A stretch of 64,000 bases of DNA. It comes from Glycine soja. Lineage: Eukaryota; Streptophyta; Magnoliopsida; Fabales; Fabaceae. This document shows positions 21,853-34,566 of this stretch, piece after piece. Both the position numbers and the translations under genes were made by a program. Position 1 is the stretch's first letter. The number at the start of each line of letters is the position of its first letter. Under the pieces are notes generated by a model, which was not told where the DNA came from, did not search any database, and saw nothing but the letters and a program-made list of their open reading frames with translations. The DNA is taken from the NCBI RefSeq assembly GCF_004193775.1, contig NC_041011.1, forward strand, positions 42,787,167 through 42,851,166, given 5' to 3'.

Positions 21853-24800
21853 AAAAAAAATTTTGCACTTTTTTTTTTCTTTTTCTTTTTTAAAAAAATG
21901 GTAATTAAAATATAACAAAAAATATTTGGATAAGAGCAAGACTTTTTTCTTTCTTTCAATTTTACTTCTTTTCTTTCTTTTAATTTTACTTTTTTTTTTT
22001 TTCGGTCTCCCGGGGGACTATGATGTAAGAAGCAACAATAGATGAGGTACTTGTAATAAAATATCAGGAGATAAGAGTAAATATTTGCAGAATCAATTTA
22101 GAAGTAAAATACAATGTTTATTTGAAGTTAAAAAAAAAATGCTAAGTGCTTGAGCATACATTCATGCATTAGGGCATCATAAACATTTCTCTATCATTGT
22201 TATATTATGAGGAAAAATATTTGTTTAATTGTTGGTTGGAATTATTATGTGCATAGGTGACATACATAATTTTTTGTTATTTCTTAAGACAAAAATAGTT
22301 TCTTTGTGCTATAAAAGGAAAAGGATTTCTTAACACCCCAGTTTTTGCGTCTGTACAATACAGTAATACTGTACTGTCTTTGTATTGTGTAATATCAACT
22401 GTGGTTGGGTTGTTGATCTCTGAAAGGGAAAGCAGAGATAGATGAGTTGCAACATTTCGGTCCCTTGAAGGGAGACAACGGGGTGAAGCTTTTCTTTCTT
22501 AATTTTTTCGCATCCTTTCGTGAAATCAGTTTAATAGGAGTACTGTACTACTAGAATAGATTAATAGAATCTTTATTTATATTTATATATCTTATCCTTT
22601 AATTTTTTTAAGCAATTTTATCACTTAAATACGAACACAGTTCTGAGAATTTTATTTTACTTTCACTATTTTTTTGACAGAATTTTACTTTCATTATAGA
22701 AAGCAGGGAATGAGAAAACTGAGAATAGTTTAGCGGTATTGGTGACGCCAGCAAACGACGCAGAAGGAAGGTTCGTGCCATCTTGAAATAAACGAAAACA
22801 GGAAATCCGTGACCAACAACCGAGAACAAAATAATAATTAATATTTACCAGAAAACTCAATATTATTATGAAAATAAGGAAATATTATTTAAAATATTTA
22901 TTCTGCTAATGTTTATTCAATCTGTGCACCCCATTTTCATCATAGTAGTTTTTCTCTAACCCAGAATTGCCTAATTTCCTATTTTTTATTGATTTTTTAT
23001 GGTACAAAATTACAAATATAATATGGTTTGTGAATTTATAACCCAGCTGGTAAAACATAACACGCGGCAGTGGATCATGAATTGCGACCCCACAGTAAAA
23101 AAAAAAAGGACGTGAAAGTGTGAGGAGCAAATTTGACTGTGACTGAAGGCTGTAACTTGTAAGTTGGCATTGGCAATAATGGCATATTATTCCACTTTCT
23201 CAGTCTGAGCCTGAGGGAACTCAGGGAAGGTACCTTACTACCTTGGAATGCATGACACGTGTGAGCCATCACATTTGGTTTTGGGAAGGTTGAAAATTGT
23301 GAATTTAAATATTTGATTATCATATATAAAAAAACATAAATATTTTGCAATACTGAAAAACTAATATATTTTTTTATAAAATTACTTTTAATACTTTTAT
23401 AAGTCATTTTCAAAATATTATTTTATAACTTTATAGCATAAATAAACCCTCCTACATCGGCTTCTTAACAGAACCCTGCTTGATTCGTACCAAATTTGGT
23501 GCCTTTGTAAATTTTCTATGCCTCAGACTGACTGATACTCTCACAAGTCACCACAACCTTCTGAGTTAGTATTAGTTCTGACCACCGACCAGTGTTTTGA
23601 TTTTCCCCTCAAACTTTTCTCTATTTTGGGTCAAAATCACGAAGAATTTATCTATGAAAATACCTGTTCAAGCACTTTGGTGAAGATGGAAAAGTGTGAC
23701 AAGTGAATGTAAAAAAATTACATTAGACTATAGAGATGTTTTGCGATGCGTAAATCATTTAAATATTGTGAATTTCAGAACAAGGATAACTTTTTTTTAC
23801 ACTTGCATAAAAGTTCACTTGTGAATAAAAATAATATTAACTTTAGATTATTTATTTTTCTTGTGTCTGGATTATTTTCTTGACAATTTTATATATTTCA
23901 AACATTTTTATTATAGGCCAGTTGAAATATCGTAGTTTCTTATTTTTACTCACCCGTTTTTTGTCCTTTGTTCTTGATCTCATAGTTGTTAATTATCAAC
24001 TATGACTTTGATTGTTGATCATAATTAATGTGATGGTCTAATTTCCTCATAGACTTTTACAAAGTGAGAGTAGACGAAAACTTGTACTTGATCCACTTCA
24101 AATTTTTATACTTAATCCCAATTTGAGAGAGTTCTACTATATTTATCAATTTATTTAAGATTGTTTGTCTATCTTTTTTTTTATTGTTTTCTTAACATCC
24201 ATTCCAAACATGTACTTAACTCGATCTGGAAAGGTTCAGTTATATTTGTTAGTTGATATTATTTGTATTATATTATTTACATATCCTTTCTTGCTTTGTT
24301 TGTATTGTTTTCTTAGCACCTTCATTTGTTTCAAACATGATTTATAACATTAGCATTCAAACCAAGTCCAACTTTAAATTATCAAGTATGAGATTTTTTT
24401 TGGTTAAATATCGAGTATGGAATTTAAAGGTAGGCTCTATTCATTTAAATTTTTTTTATTTCTCTTAATTAATTAATTTTGTTGTTTTTATAAATGAGAT
24501 ATAATTAATTTGAAGAGGGGTATAACGATATAGGTCAAGTGAATATGAATAATGTTTTCTATTTGTATTCATATGCTCCTTGTCCTTTGTTTTGAATCTC
24601 CTAATCGTTATCAACTATGATACTAATAGATGATCACATTTTATAAGGATTGTTTGAAAAAAATCTTCTCGTTAACTTTTTCATATTAGAGTAAGCAATT
24701 TATGTCCAGTCGAATATGAGAATTATATTTATTAATTAATTTTGTTTTTATTAATTATTTGTTGTTTATTTATTGAACGGATTACGAAAGTAAAACTTTT

Positions 24801-25210
24801 TTTTTAAAAAAAATAACACTAAAAATAGATAACGAACTATATATAATTTTTGTCCTCAACAAATTCTCATCACTTGCTTTTTCTTTTTTATACTTTTTAT
24901 AAAAGCAAAATAAATCTTTAAACGTTTTTTTTTGTGTTTGTGTGTGACTGGTTGATATATTTATCTGGATTTTATGTTAATTAATGTAACCTTTTCTCGA
25001 ATTATTATAAAATTTTGGCATTGTGTAACTTAAAAAGAAAAAGCTTCCCATAAATAACATAATCCAACTAACGTTTTCCTCTGTGCATGTATACATACAT
25101 ACACATAAAAATGATAAAATTACTCTCAATCATTGCGGTGGGCCTATGTAATCCGTTGTGCTATACATACCCTACAAAGCAATATTCTAGAATTTGAAAA
25201 GAATTTAATG
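21853..25210. other. 3' flank of the DUF506 gene, then intergenic DNA
   Basis: The first 300-500 bp is T-rich and probably contains the 3' UTR, though no clear AATAAA signal decides its end. After that there is AT-rich sequence with no supported gene. Reading frames at 22608-22829, 23075-23413 and 24165-24468 have no domain or splice context. Confidence 0.5.
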
Positions 25211-25219
25211 ATCATAAAA

Positions 25220-25480
25220 AATAGTTTTATATTATTATTCAATTATAAATCATCATTGATATAATTTTTAAAATAATTATTATAAAAGTAAATAATTTTA
25301 TCAAACATGATAAATTATGATTGGATGATGGTGTAAAAAATTTTACATTGTCAGGGTATAATTTTTTTCCCATTTGAAAAAGTTACTAACTTATTATTTT
25401 TTTCGTATGGTGTAAAATAATTTTACAATCATCTAAACACAAATCATTATTTGAATTACTTTAAAAGATAATTATTTTAA
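25220..25480. repeat. Partial copies of a MITE family
   Basis: Several stretches here match the MITE that follows, in direct or inverted orientation. One is GATTGGATGATGGTGTAAAA, running into a TTTTACATTGTCAGGGTATAA-like end (about 25319-25360). Another is GTGTAAAATAATTTTACAAT with TTACTTTAAAAGATAATTATTTTAA (about 25410-25480). They look like truncated copies of the same element. Confidence 0.55.
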
Positions 25481-25742
25481 GAGAAAAAGGGTTATACATT
25501 GATACTGTAAAATATTTTACACAGACATCCAATCACAATCCATCATGTATGGTAAGTCTGTTGACTTTTAAAATAATTATCTTAAAGTAATGCAAATAGT
25601 TATTTATAATTGGATGACAGTGTAAAATTATTTTACACGGTTAGTACATAGACATTAATCTCAGAAAGAGTCAACAAACTTATCATATATGTATGTTTTG
25701 ATTGGATGATTGTGTAAAACTTTTACATTATTACTATCATTG

Positions 25743-25747
25743 TATAA
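25743..25747. repeat. Left target duplication of the solo LTR
   Basis: TATAA, repeated at 28292-28296. Confidence 0.7.
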
Positions 25748-28291
25748 TGTGACACCCTCTACCTAATATATATATTTATATAATAAAATACATAAAAATG
25801 CGGAATTACATAAAATAGATTTTATTGTTTAAACATAAAAGAGTTTACATGGGTAAAAGGTTCATATCCACGTTAACCATCAAATTAAAAGTTTATCAAA
25901 TAAAGGTATGAAAACATCTTTGATCCAAAACAAGGTCGTCTAATTTTTTTTACAAAAGAAAAACAAGTTAAGCAACGAAACAACATAAAATAATATGTTC
26001 AGAACATTATGCAAATAATATAGAAACTCATGCCCCAATGTCACATTTTATTCTAGCATTGTATCTCAACATCCTCTAGCACGAGGTTCTTTAAAGTCAT
26101 CCACATAACTATTTGTTCCTACGAACACAAGGTTCGAGATCATCACATGATCCAAACATAAACAACACACAAGCAGTGAGTTATCATATTCCTAAATAGG
26201 TAGAGATAAACAAAATAACAAGCTCAACTTAGCACAATTTGCATCATTTTACAACTCATCGGGTAACATCACTTATCCCAAAGATTTAATCACAAAATTA
26301 TTTCACACCTTCACATTAATCACGTGTTCAGAACAACACATCTTAAGTACAACACAACATCTCACACTCACACAGTTCATTACTCACCATCATGTAATAA
26401 GTTACAATGATCATTACTCAATCCTATATGCAATGTGATACCATCTCAGTGAAAAACCTCATCGGCCACCTAAGAGTACATGACAAGAGACCACACACTG
26501 GTAAGTCAGATTAGGTAAAATCTTAGAGAGATCAATCAGGGTCACACTATTTTGCGAGAATGTTCAAACCATGTGAGATCGATACACACTTAAAGGAGCA
26601 CTCAAACTGAATGTATTTATCCTCAAGGCCTAGACTTCGAAAAGTTTGTTAGGATCTCTCCCTCCTGATTCAGGTTCAACCCAAAAAAAATTTTAATATG
26701 CAGACTCTATCTCTGACATATACAAAACACACGACTCCTCAATTGTTCTCAAAATAATTTTAACACGTCGCGTCTCAAAGTGATTCAATTTTTCGGGTTC
26801 CCACAGTGGATCTCGTTGTGTATTAACTCGTCGCTCTTAAAGGGTTTTACAGTTATGTGATTGTACGATTCATAACTCATAATTCAATGCACACAACATC
26901 TCAATACATGTGTGATCTCATAATTTAACACATACTCAACTTGTCACTTACACATAATTCATCTCACTTTCATAATCCCACTACATCATGTTATCATGCC
27001 TCATGCATCATATGCATATCACATAATAATAATATTAACATGACACGAAAACGTATGTATTAAATTGAACTATATTATTTTCAATTAAAAAGAGTTAATA
27101 AATAATTAAACTAAAAATGCATTGAAAGTATTTATCGTTGAATCTTAATATATTAATTTGCTTCGATTTAATTTTATTATTTGAATTATTAATTCCTAAT
27201 TTATTTTAACAATTCATATACATATATATGTTTTATATTCATCAACACATAATAAGCTTGTGAGACTAAAACATGATAAAGAACGTTTCCAACAATCTAA
27301 TTCTTACACTAATATAGTAAATATTGTCCAAATCACAAACAAATTATATAGAAATGCTTCTCACGACATGAGGAGTAAAACCCCTCAACTATTTCACATA
27401 ATCATATCAAAATCAAAAGAATCAAAATCATAGGTTCAAAAATACGAAAACACTAAGAACACTCAATTTTATCAACCAATTCGCATCGGGACATCAATTG
27501 GCTCGTCAAACACAACAATCTCGTGATTATAATCGTAAAGGGAAAATTAAAATACAATAAACATCCTAAAATAAACCCTAATTTAATCATTTAAGGATCC
27601 GTACACATGTTCATTCTAACCTCAATTGCGATAAACTCATCTCTTACCTCTAAGCGGGCTCACATGTGAAGTCTGAAAGTGATAGCGACATTTCTAGTGG
27701 TTCCCTAAGATTCCTCAGGCTTTTTCCCTAGTTGCTCTGTTAGGGTTTTCAAGCGTTAGAAAGAAAGAGAAGGGATTGAAGTCTCAATTTCACTGTCTTT
27801 GTGCGAGAGAAATTTCTCTCTAGAAAAATTATTTCACAAATCCCAACGGTAAAAAGGTGCAAAAATGAGTTATGAAGGCGGCAAACAAATTTGAGGATGA
27901 GCTAACGATTAATGAATCCGGGATCGTAGTTTTACTGGAACAAATTTGAATGTATACGAGAAAAAAATAGGATTTTAAAAGAGGAAGAGAATGAATTTAG
28001 GAGAAAAAAAGAGTTTATAAACATATCATAAATGTAAAAATTGATATAATATATCTCTATTTGTAGCTAGGATACTCGGAGTCTATTATTTATTCTATTT
28101 TTCTTTATTTTATAAAAATGAACGTTATTTTATTTCCTATCAAATGAATAAATAAAAATATATTTTTTTATTCTCTAAAAATAAATATTTATTTTATTTA
28201 CCTTAAAACCATTATTTTAAATAATAAAACTATTTCTCCTTATTTATTTAATTAAAAAATCTTATTATTTTTCTAAAAACTGAAGGTTACA
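25748..28291. mobile_element. Solo LTR of a retrotransposon, probably Ty3/Gypsy
   Basis: Seen: the unit starts TGTGACACCC, ends GGTTACA (TG...CA), is 2544 bp long, and is flanked by an exact 5-bp direct repeat TATAA (25743-25747 and 28292-28296). There are no gag-pol reading frames and no second LTR. This is what recombination between the two LTRs of an intact element leaves. LTRs over 2 kb with TGTRACACCC/GGGTGTYACA ends are common in plant Gypsy elements, and by that comparison the original element may lie on the minus strand (inference). It is inserted near one end of a MITE. Confidence 0.7.
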
Positions 28292-28296
28292 TATAA
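28292..28296. repeat. Right target duplication of the solo LTR
   Basis: TATAA, identical to 25743-25747. The MITE sequence resumes directly after it. Confidence 0.7.
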
Positions 28297-28446
28297 CCTT
28301 TTTCTCTGGAAAAAAATATGCAGGGTCCCCTCTACTCTCATTTGTTTTGGACTTTTGCTGATAACAATTTCTTTTGTATATATAATTTAGGATAATTAAA
28401 GCTAATTTGACGAACAACTAATATATTTAGGCCAAAACTTGTACGT

Positions 28447-28448
<2 letters not shown>

Positions 28449-28504
<56 letters not shown>
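28449..28504. repeat. (TA)n microsatellite
   Basis: An uninterrupted TA run of about 56 bp. Confidence 0.95.
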
Positions 28505-28507
<3 letters not shown>

Positions 28508-29669
28508 TGAATTGATGACCTTTGATATTTGTTAAATCAAGCTCACCACGTTAAATTCTATAACTCATGACGAGAGATTAGTTTCTAACTTTATCCTTTT
28601 TTATTTTTAAATTTTAATAGTAGTTTAACTGAATTTTCTTAATAGAATATCCAATTTTGCATTATAAATTAGAATATATAACTTGGAAAATGAATATGTC
28701 ACTTTCCATCTTATTTGGAGATATATTTCGTACACTATCACCGCAACTATTTTATTTTTAATTTTCTATTAGTATTTGGAGTATTTTGTTATCAATTTTT
28801 AATCATTGCCTTAATATCAATGGTTAACAAAATCGCTATTAATGCCTGTGTGATGTGGAGGTCATCAATAACCATTTATTGGTCCACTTTGGTGCTACTT
28901 GGGCCACAGCCCATTCGGTATGCAAGACTTTGACTAATTAATGTTATTGGAGAATGGGAATCAACGACTGACTCATTTAATCATATATGTGACAAAATTG
29001 ATGACAAATTGGAGAAAGAGAATGCAGCTTCTTTGAAGAACATGGACAATGAAATTAATGTTACTCCTTCCAATTTCTAACATATGTTTTGCTCTATTTC
29101 TTTAATCTTTATATTTGTTTTTTTCTTTAAGGATGGTAGTTCTTTAACTTTAAACATTTGTCAAGCTATAAGTCACCATTTGAAATGGCAAAAGAGAAAA
29201 GTGTATGTGTCAAACCTCTCATTGAGAAGCTCTAACCAATTAGTTGCATGCAATGAGTGAGAGCAAGATAGTAGAATCTTTTTTGCATATAGTATTTTGT
29301 GAGAAGAAAATGGTTCTTTCACTTCTGAGTTTTCAGATATTGCTTATTGTTGTTCTTAGAGGAAATTAAATGCTTACTAGTATTTGTTAGTATTATCTTT
29401 CTGCCACTGAATCATATATTTATTATATACTTTTATTTCCTTTACTTTTTCTCCTTGGATCTGCCTAAGCAAAGTTGAAATTGAAGCACCCATTCTTATG
29501 TGTTGTTAGTGTGGTGAAGCAGTAATTATGAACATCAAGAAGGAAATAGCAAAACATTCATTAACTTGTTGAGTAGAAGACAGCTTGCATCAGTGCTTTA
29601 GGAAAGGATATATCACAGGAATCAGAGAAAACCAGAAAAAGTAATGATATTAGCCTTGGCTTACTTGGA

Positions 29670-29760
29670 TCATGAGCTTCAGCATATAATGCTTGCCTTT
29701 TAAGTTTTGCTTCCCAAGCTGAAGGAATCCTAGAAACTAGTTGTGTGATCTCAATACAAT
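29670..29760 (-). pseudogene. Unrecognised exon-like fragment
   Basis: On the minus strand a short open stretch reads ITQLVSRIPSAWEAKLKRQ followed by ALYAEAHDP, with balanced protein-like composition. It is followed by a good splice-donor sequence (CCAA|GTAAGCC, near 29670). I could not find matching exons on either side, nor do I recognise the family. It may be a leftover exon of a decayed gene or a chance frame. Confidence 0.2.
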
Positions 29761-32700
29761 AAATGATATTTGCAGATAGCAAGTAAAAAATTCAAAAGGG
29801 TCTTAACAAACTTAAAGACACCACAGAGATTTTACTCTTTGATTTATTATTTTATAGGCCTTTTATTTCTTTTTATTTGTTATTTAAAGTTATACTACAT
29901 AAATTAAAAAAATGTAATTAATAATTTTATTTATATTATCAAAATTATTTACATTTTCATGGCATGCCTTTTATCTCTTATTTTCAAAATTTACTTCTCT
30001 AGCGTGTGTATGTGGCATAGTAAGATAGTACTAGTGCTTACATTGTGGTCGTTTGTTTGCATTGTGCCAGTGACATGTTTGTCCTAATGAAATGACCATT
30101 ATCTCATTAATAATTTCCTAATTTAGGCCTTTCGCTTTTTTATTTCCCAATTTCTCAAGGCTTATGATGGATCTATTTATTTCAGTTAGTGGGAACATGC
30201 CAAAGAAGCAGTCATGTCACATTGACACAGACCAGAATTGTTTTAGCAGCTGCAACTATGTTATACTGTGTGATTGCCTTTTCGGGTACTCGTAGTGCCA
30301 CCAAGATTTGATAAGATAACAAAATTTGGAGTATTCAACACTCTGAATTAAACCAATTACCTACAATACAACTGGCTAAGCTTCTAATTTGTCATAATGT
30401 GGACATCATCGTCTAGTTACTAGTGGGTATTTTATTTATTTAGGAAACTATTCTTTTGAGGCACTGCTTAGCTGGTACTACAATGTAATTGGTTAATTTA
30501 TCTCCAACTGATTAGTATAATTGTACTCAATGTTAATATGTGAGGTGGTTAAGCCAATTATTCAACATTAAACTTACCTCGAACGAAGTTTCTAGGTGGG
30601 TTGAAATTCCTTACAAATACTCCATTATTTTACTATTTATTTATTTGAAAGCAATTTAACAAAGTGCATTTTGAACCAAGAGACAAACTAATTCATCCAT
30701 AATATACTTTGAGGGAAAAAGTATGAAATTCTGAAATTGAGGAATATTGAGAAGCAATTAGTGTCTTAGCCAACAGCCAACCCAACTAAATTCAAGAGTT
30801 TTGGTGAATACAAATTCAGATCTCAGTGTTGCTATTTGTAAGGAAAGTATTTGCACCAATGAGGACGTGCTTTTTAGCAGAAATCATGATGATTAATCAT
30901 AGAAAATGAAAATTAACGTTTCACAGAAATCACAGTATCTTTCTGTTTGTACCTGATTCCATGCATGAGAATTCTTTCGCTCCAAAGAGTATTTTGGTTT
31001 AGATTTAACCCGTGCATGGCACAGACTGAAACACTAGCTAGTAATAGTACAAAGTAAATATTTTGTGTTGTCCAGAGCATCTTAAATTGCCCATCGGTGA
31101 GTTTGGAATCTCCCCAATAAAATATGTGATCCTATATATAAAGGACTAAAATAATTCTTCTCCCAACTAATGCCTCTGATGATTTGAAAACCACTTTAAC
31201 TTAAAAGTTCTATTATTAAAGCTAATTACTATGCTACCCCACCCATCATACAAAAACAGATATAGATAAGGACAACAAAGATGTATGATTGTGGTTTTAT
31301 GTTAAAGTGTATAATTGTGGTTTACTGAATGTAAAAATACACATATTTGATCCAGTAATAGAAAAATCACAAACTACATGTAAGACTAATGTAAAAAATC
31401 AAGAACATCAAGAAACAGTTTTATTGAAATGTTATTTAACAACTTCTATAAAAATATGTAATGAGTGTGCAAATGTAAATTTATACAAATAGCATTGCTC
31501 TTATGACATTAGCGTGATGGAACAGCTAATACTATAAGATTTTGCAGGGTCAAGGAAAGTACCTATTGTAGAAGCATTAATCTGCAATAGATGGTGTGAA
31601 AAGCCCAAGTTATAATGCACTATCGACCCATCAACCAGCGGATAGACGAAAACAAGGTTCGAATAATTAATATTGCAGAAGATAGGAATAAAGCATGACA
31701 ATACATTTTCCTGTTTCATGATTAACAAACAGATAAGTGGTCCAGATAAGATAATCCTTCTTTTGTTTCCCCTCATTTACTCCCATAGTTAGTAGCTGGC
31801 TGGGTCCTGCTCTCAAGAAAGTGATGTGAAAAAACTGAAAACTCTATTACTATTAACTATGTGTATACATAATACAGTTTTATAATCCTTTTAGGCAATT
31901 AAACAGTGTTAAAGAATGCTCAGAAAACAAGCTTACAAGTTAGTACAACCCATGTAGAGACTGAGCTAATTTATTAAACTCTACAGGAATCATAAAAGCA
32001 TAACTTACACCCTGCAACCTAGCTGACATTAATACTGTGCACCAACTTTGTCACTTCTGAGTAAATATAAGAAGTGCCATAAACTTGGTACATCTGTATC
32101 TGCTTTAAGCTCATGCACACCCGAGAATATCAAACACCAAAACCTATTGATATCAAATTGCCTAGCCCTTAACCAAGGCACTAAAGTAAATAACCCCACT
32201 AAACAAAATTTGTCAGAATAAAATAATAAAAGAGCCCACTAGTGACAAAGCCAAAGAATGTATAAGACAGTAAATTTATCATTTTTAGTATTTTGCTTCT
32301 ACTATATTCAACAAGTTATAAAAAAGGTTCAGCAGCTTTAATTTTTTTATAGCAATATCCATTATACTGCTCAATATCAATTAACCCAACCCAAATAACA
32401 AATCCCAAGATTCCCATGTTACGGATGGGTTCTTTTGTAATGTTTTATAGGTCTTAACTCCTAACAAAACAGCTAATGATGAAATTTTAGCCGTTTCTGA
32501 AGTCCTTAACTGGTTTAACCATAACCTGCAGTTGAGATCTTGGCATTTTTTGGTTCCTTCTATCTAATGCAAACCAAATTGCTTACTAGAGCTAATTACT
32601 GTCTTAAATTGTATTAGTATTTAAGTACTATATATATATATAATTATATATAGTGCATTCTTCCTAATATTTTAACTTTTCAACTCAGTACTGATTTAAA

Positions 32701-33540
32701 AATTAAAATTCTATACTAGGAAATAATAGCCACGTACGTTATCTAACTTTCAAACCAAACTATTGTAAACCAAACTAGTGTATGAATAAATTTATTAACC
32801 TAAAAATCCAGCATCTTCACATAATAAATTAAACTACCAAATCACCAATAGTCTTGAAACACTAGTTAACAGGATTTTTCTTAACAAAAGTGAGTCATGT
32901 GAGAAGCTTACACGAAGCTGTAAAAGGAAGGAGAGAAAGAGAAGAGACAGAATACAATAATACATTGCTTGTTTAAATAGCACGACCTCTTTCCGTAGTA
33001 CACACTTCATTGTTAGTACTTAGTAAGTTGAATTCATGTTATAGATTTCATTTTGGGCTTAATGTTTGGATCCTAGAAAAACCCAGATAGAGACCCCAAA
33101 GGTCAATTAACGTATACCTTTCATTGGGTTGGCAATGCAATAATACCCAAGGCCCATGGGTATTGATGCATTTGAACCCTACATTATATATAATGACTTT
33201 GTAACCATTAACTTTTAAGGAAGATTTTAAACAACTAAAAGTAAAGGATTTTTGTTAAGAAAAAATATTCATTGTGTATTTTTTTAAAAGTGTAAAACAT
33301 ACATACTCTCTTTATCAATAAAATTCTATACTTTTTTACACATACAAAGCCTATTAGAGAAACATAATTCTGATAAACACAAGTCATTAGAAGGCTAAAA
33401 TTAGGCAGATCACCAAATGTAAAATAAAATTGTGTGGCCCACATGTGTTGGCTAGAAGGAGAAAATATCTACTTTGGTAAAAATCAACCCCTAAGATCAC
33501 TCACTATGAGCCAAGAACGATGTCCTTGCTTCACCTTTGT

Positions 33541-33752
33541 GTCTTTATTGGAAAACAAGGTAGTCCCACATCAATTAAAAGAAAGTAACGCTTACATATA
33601 ATTTGGAGTGCACTAGTCCATGGAGCTCTAGATTTTTTTTAACAGAGGTGCAACTCTCAAGCAAAAACTAAAAATACCAACTCACAATCCTATTCTAGAA
33701 GACTGAGATTGGACATTGGACCCACTCTCTAATTGTCAATATGGTATCAGAA
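33541..33752 (+). mobile_element. Possible small LTR-retrotransposon (TRIM-like) remnant
   Basis: TGGTATCAGAA at 33742-33752 closely matches the primer binding site complementary to initiator tRNA-Met (TGGTATCAGAGC), common in plant Copia and TRIM elements. It directly follows a stretch with GTAGTCCCACATCAATTAAA and GGACCCACTCTC, words resembling TRIM LTRs. No second LTR was found, so this is at best a fragment. Confidence 0.35.
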
Positions 33753-34287
33753 TTTATATAGCATCACAAACGAAGAGGTTAAATGTAAGTCACAATTAAA
33801 AAAATTAACCTAATTAGACTTTGAGGTGTTAAAGTGAGTCGTTTAGTTCGACCCAACGGATCAAGTGGCAAAAGTGGGCTGGCTGAATTCATTATGGGAG
33901 CATTTTTTGTCATTCGGCCTCACTCAATGGATAATCAAACTAGACCAAGTTGGTTTTTAAAAATATCAAGAAAGCAAAAGAAAATTTAAAATAAGTGGGA
34001 TGTGAAGAGAAAATAAAGGGTTATAAATAAAAGGAAACTAGCAAGGGGTCTAGCTCACTCAAATAATACCATTAACTAATGATGTAACAATTATAATTCA
34101 TTGACTAACCATAAAAAAAAATTGACTGGATATAATCACGTGTTTTGTTTTTGGTAACCTGTTTTTTAAATCCCATCATGCATAAATAATGAGGATTGCA
34201 AAATGACAAAGTATTTAAAAACATCAATGGAAGAGATTTGTTGTTTCAAAAATAAAAAAACAGTGAAACAATGACTAAAAGTAGCCT

Positions 34288-34566
34288 TTAAGTCCCAGGA
34301 AAACAAAATCCAATAATCCAAGTCATATAATCCTCCCAGATCTCAAACCTATCACTGGAACTTGGAAGTAATGGCTTCCACATTTCTGCAGAACTCATCA
34401 AGGCATCAAGGGCATTCTCTTTGTCTACTGTATTAGACAAAAATAGTGATCCAACAATCCCAAATTCTGTGGCATATGCTATAGAATCTACAACTGACCC
34501 ACCCTTCATATTTCCAGTAGGACCATATATATGTTGTGGAACCACCCAATATAAAACAAAGCGAAA
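34288..34566 (-). pseudogene. Unrecognised coding-like fragment
   Basis: An open minus-strand stretch of about 90 codons with convincing protein-like composition: VVPQHIYGPTGNMKGG, then SVVDSIAYATEFGIVGSLFL, then SSSDRFEIWEDYM. It has an upstream stop (near 34567-34569) and no start codon at its beginning. It ends in TAA shortly after the conserved-looking part, with no obvious splice donor. It looks like one exon or a truncated copy of a larger protein rather than a whole gene. I do not recognise the family. Confidence 0.3.

Larger units (their letters stand above)
25480..28307. mobile_element. MITE split by a solo LTR
   Basis: Seen: the left terminus AGAGAAAAAGGGTTATACAT (25480 onward) and the right terminus, read on the other strand from 28307 (AGAGAAAAAGGTTATA), are inverted repeats. 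The match continues beyond the LTR insertion into 25748 and backwards through about 25650. Without the LTR and one copy of its target duplication the MITE would be close to 280 bp, with inverted repeats of roughly 90 bp that include TGTAAAA, CATCCAATCA and GTTGACT words. The target duplication of the MITE itself is not clear. Confidence 0.6.
28308..33530. other. Intergenic DNA with exon-like fragments
   Basis: There is no complete gene. Two fragments look coding in composition but cannot be assigned. One is on + at about 28960-29080: an open stretch rich in Asp, Lys and Asn that ends in TAA. The other is on - at 29561-29782 (listed separately). The minus-strand frame at 31501-31776 is probably chance. 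Confidence 0.45.

Noticed and set aside
21423..21959. 178-codon minus-strand frame over the DUF506 last exon
   Set aside because: Antisense shadow of a conserved exon; it begins in T-rich 3' sequence translated as poly-Lys.
31501..31776. 91-codon minus-strand frame as an exon
   Set aside because: Some splice-like signals occur but no domain, and flanking exons could not be found; left as chance.
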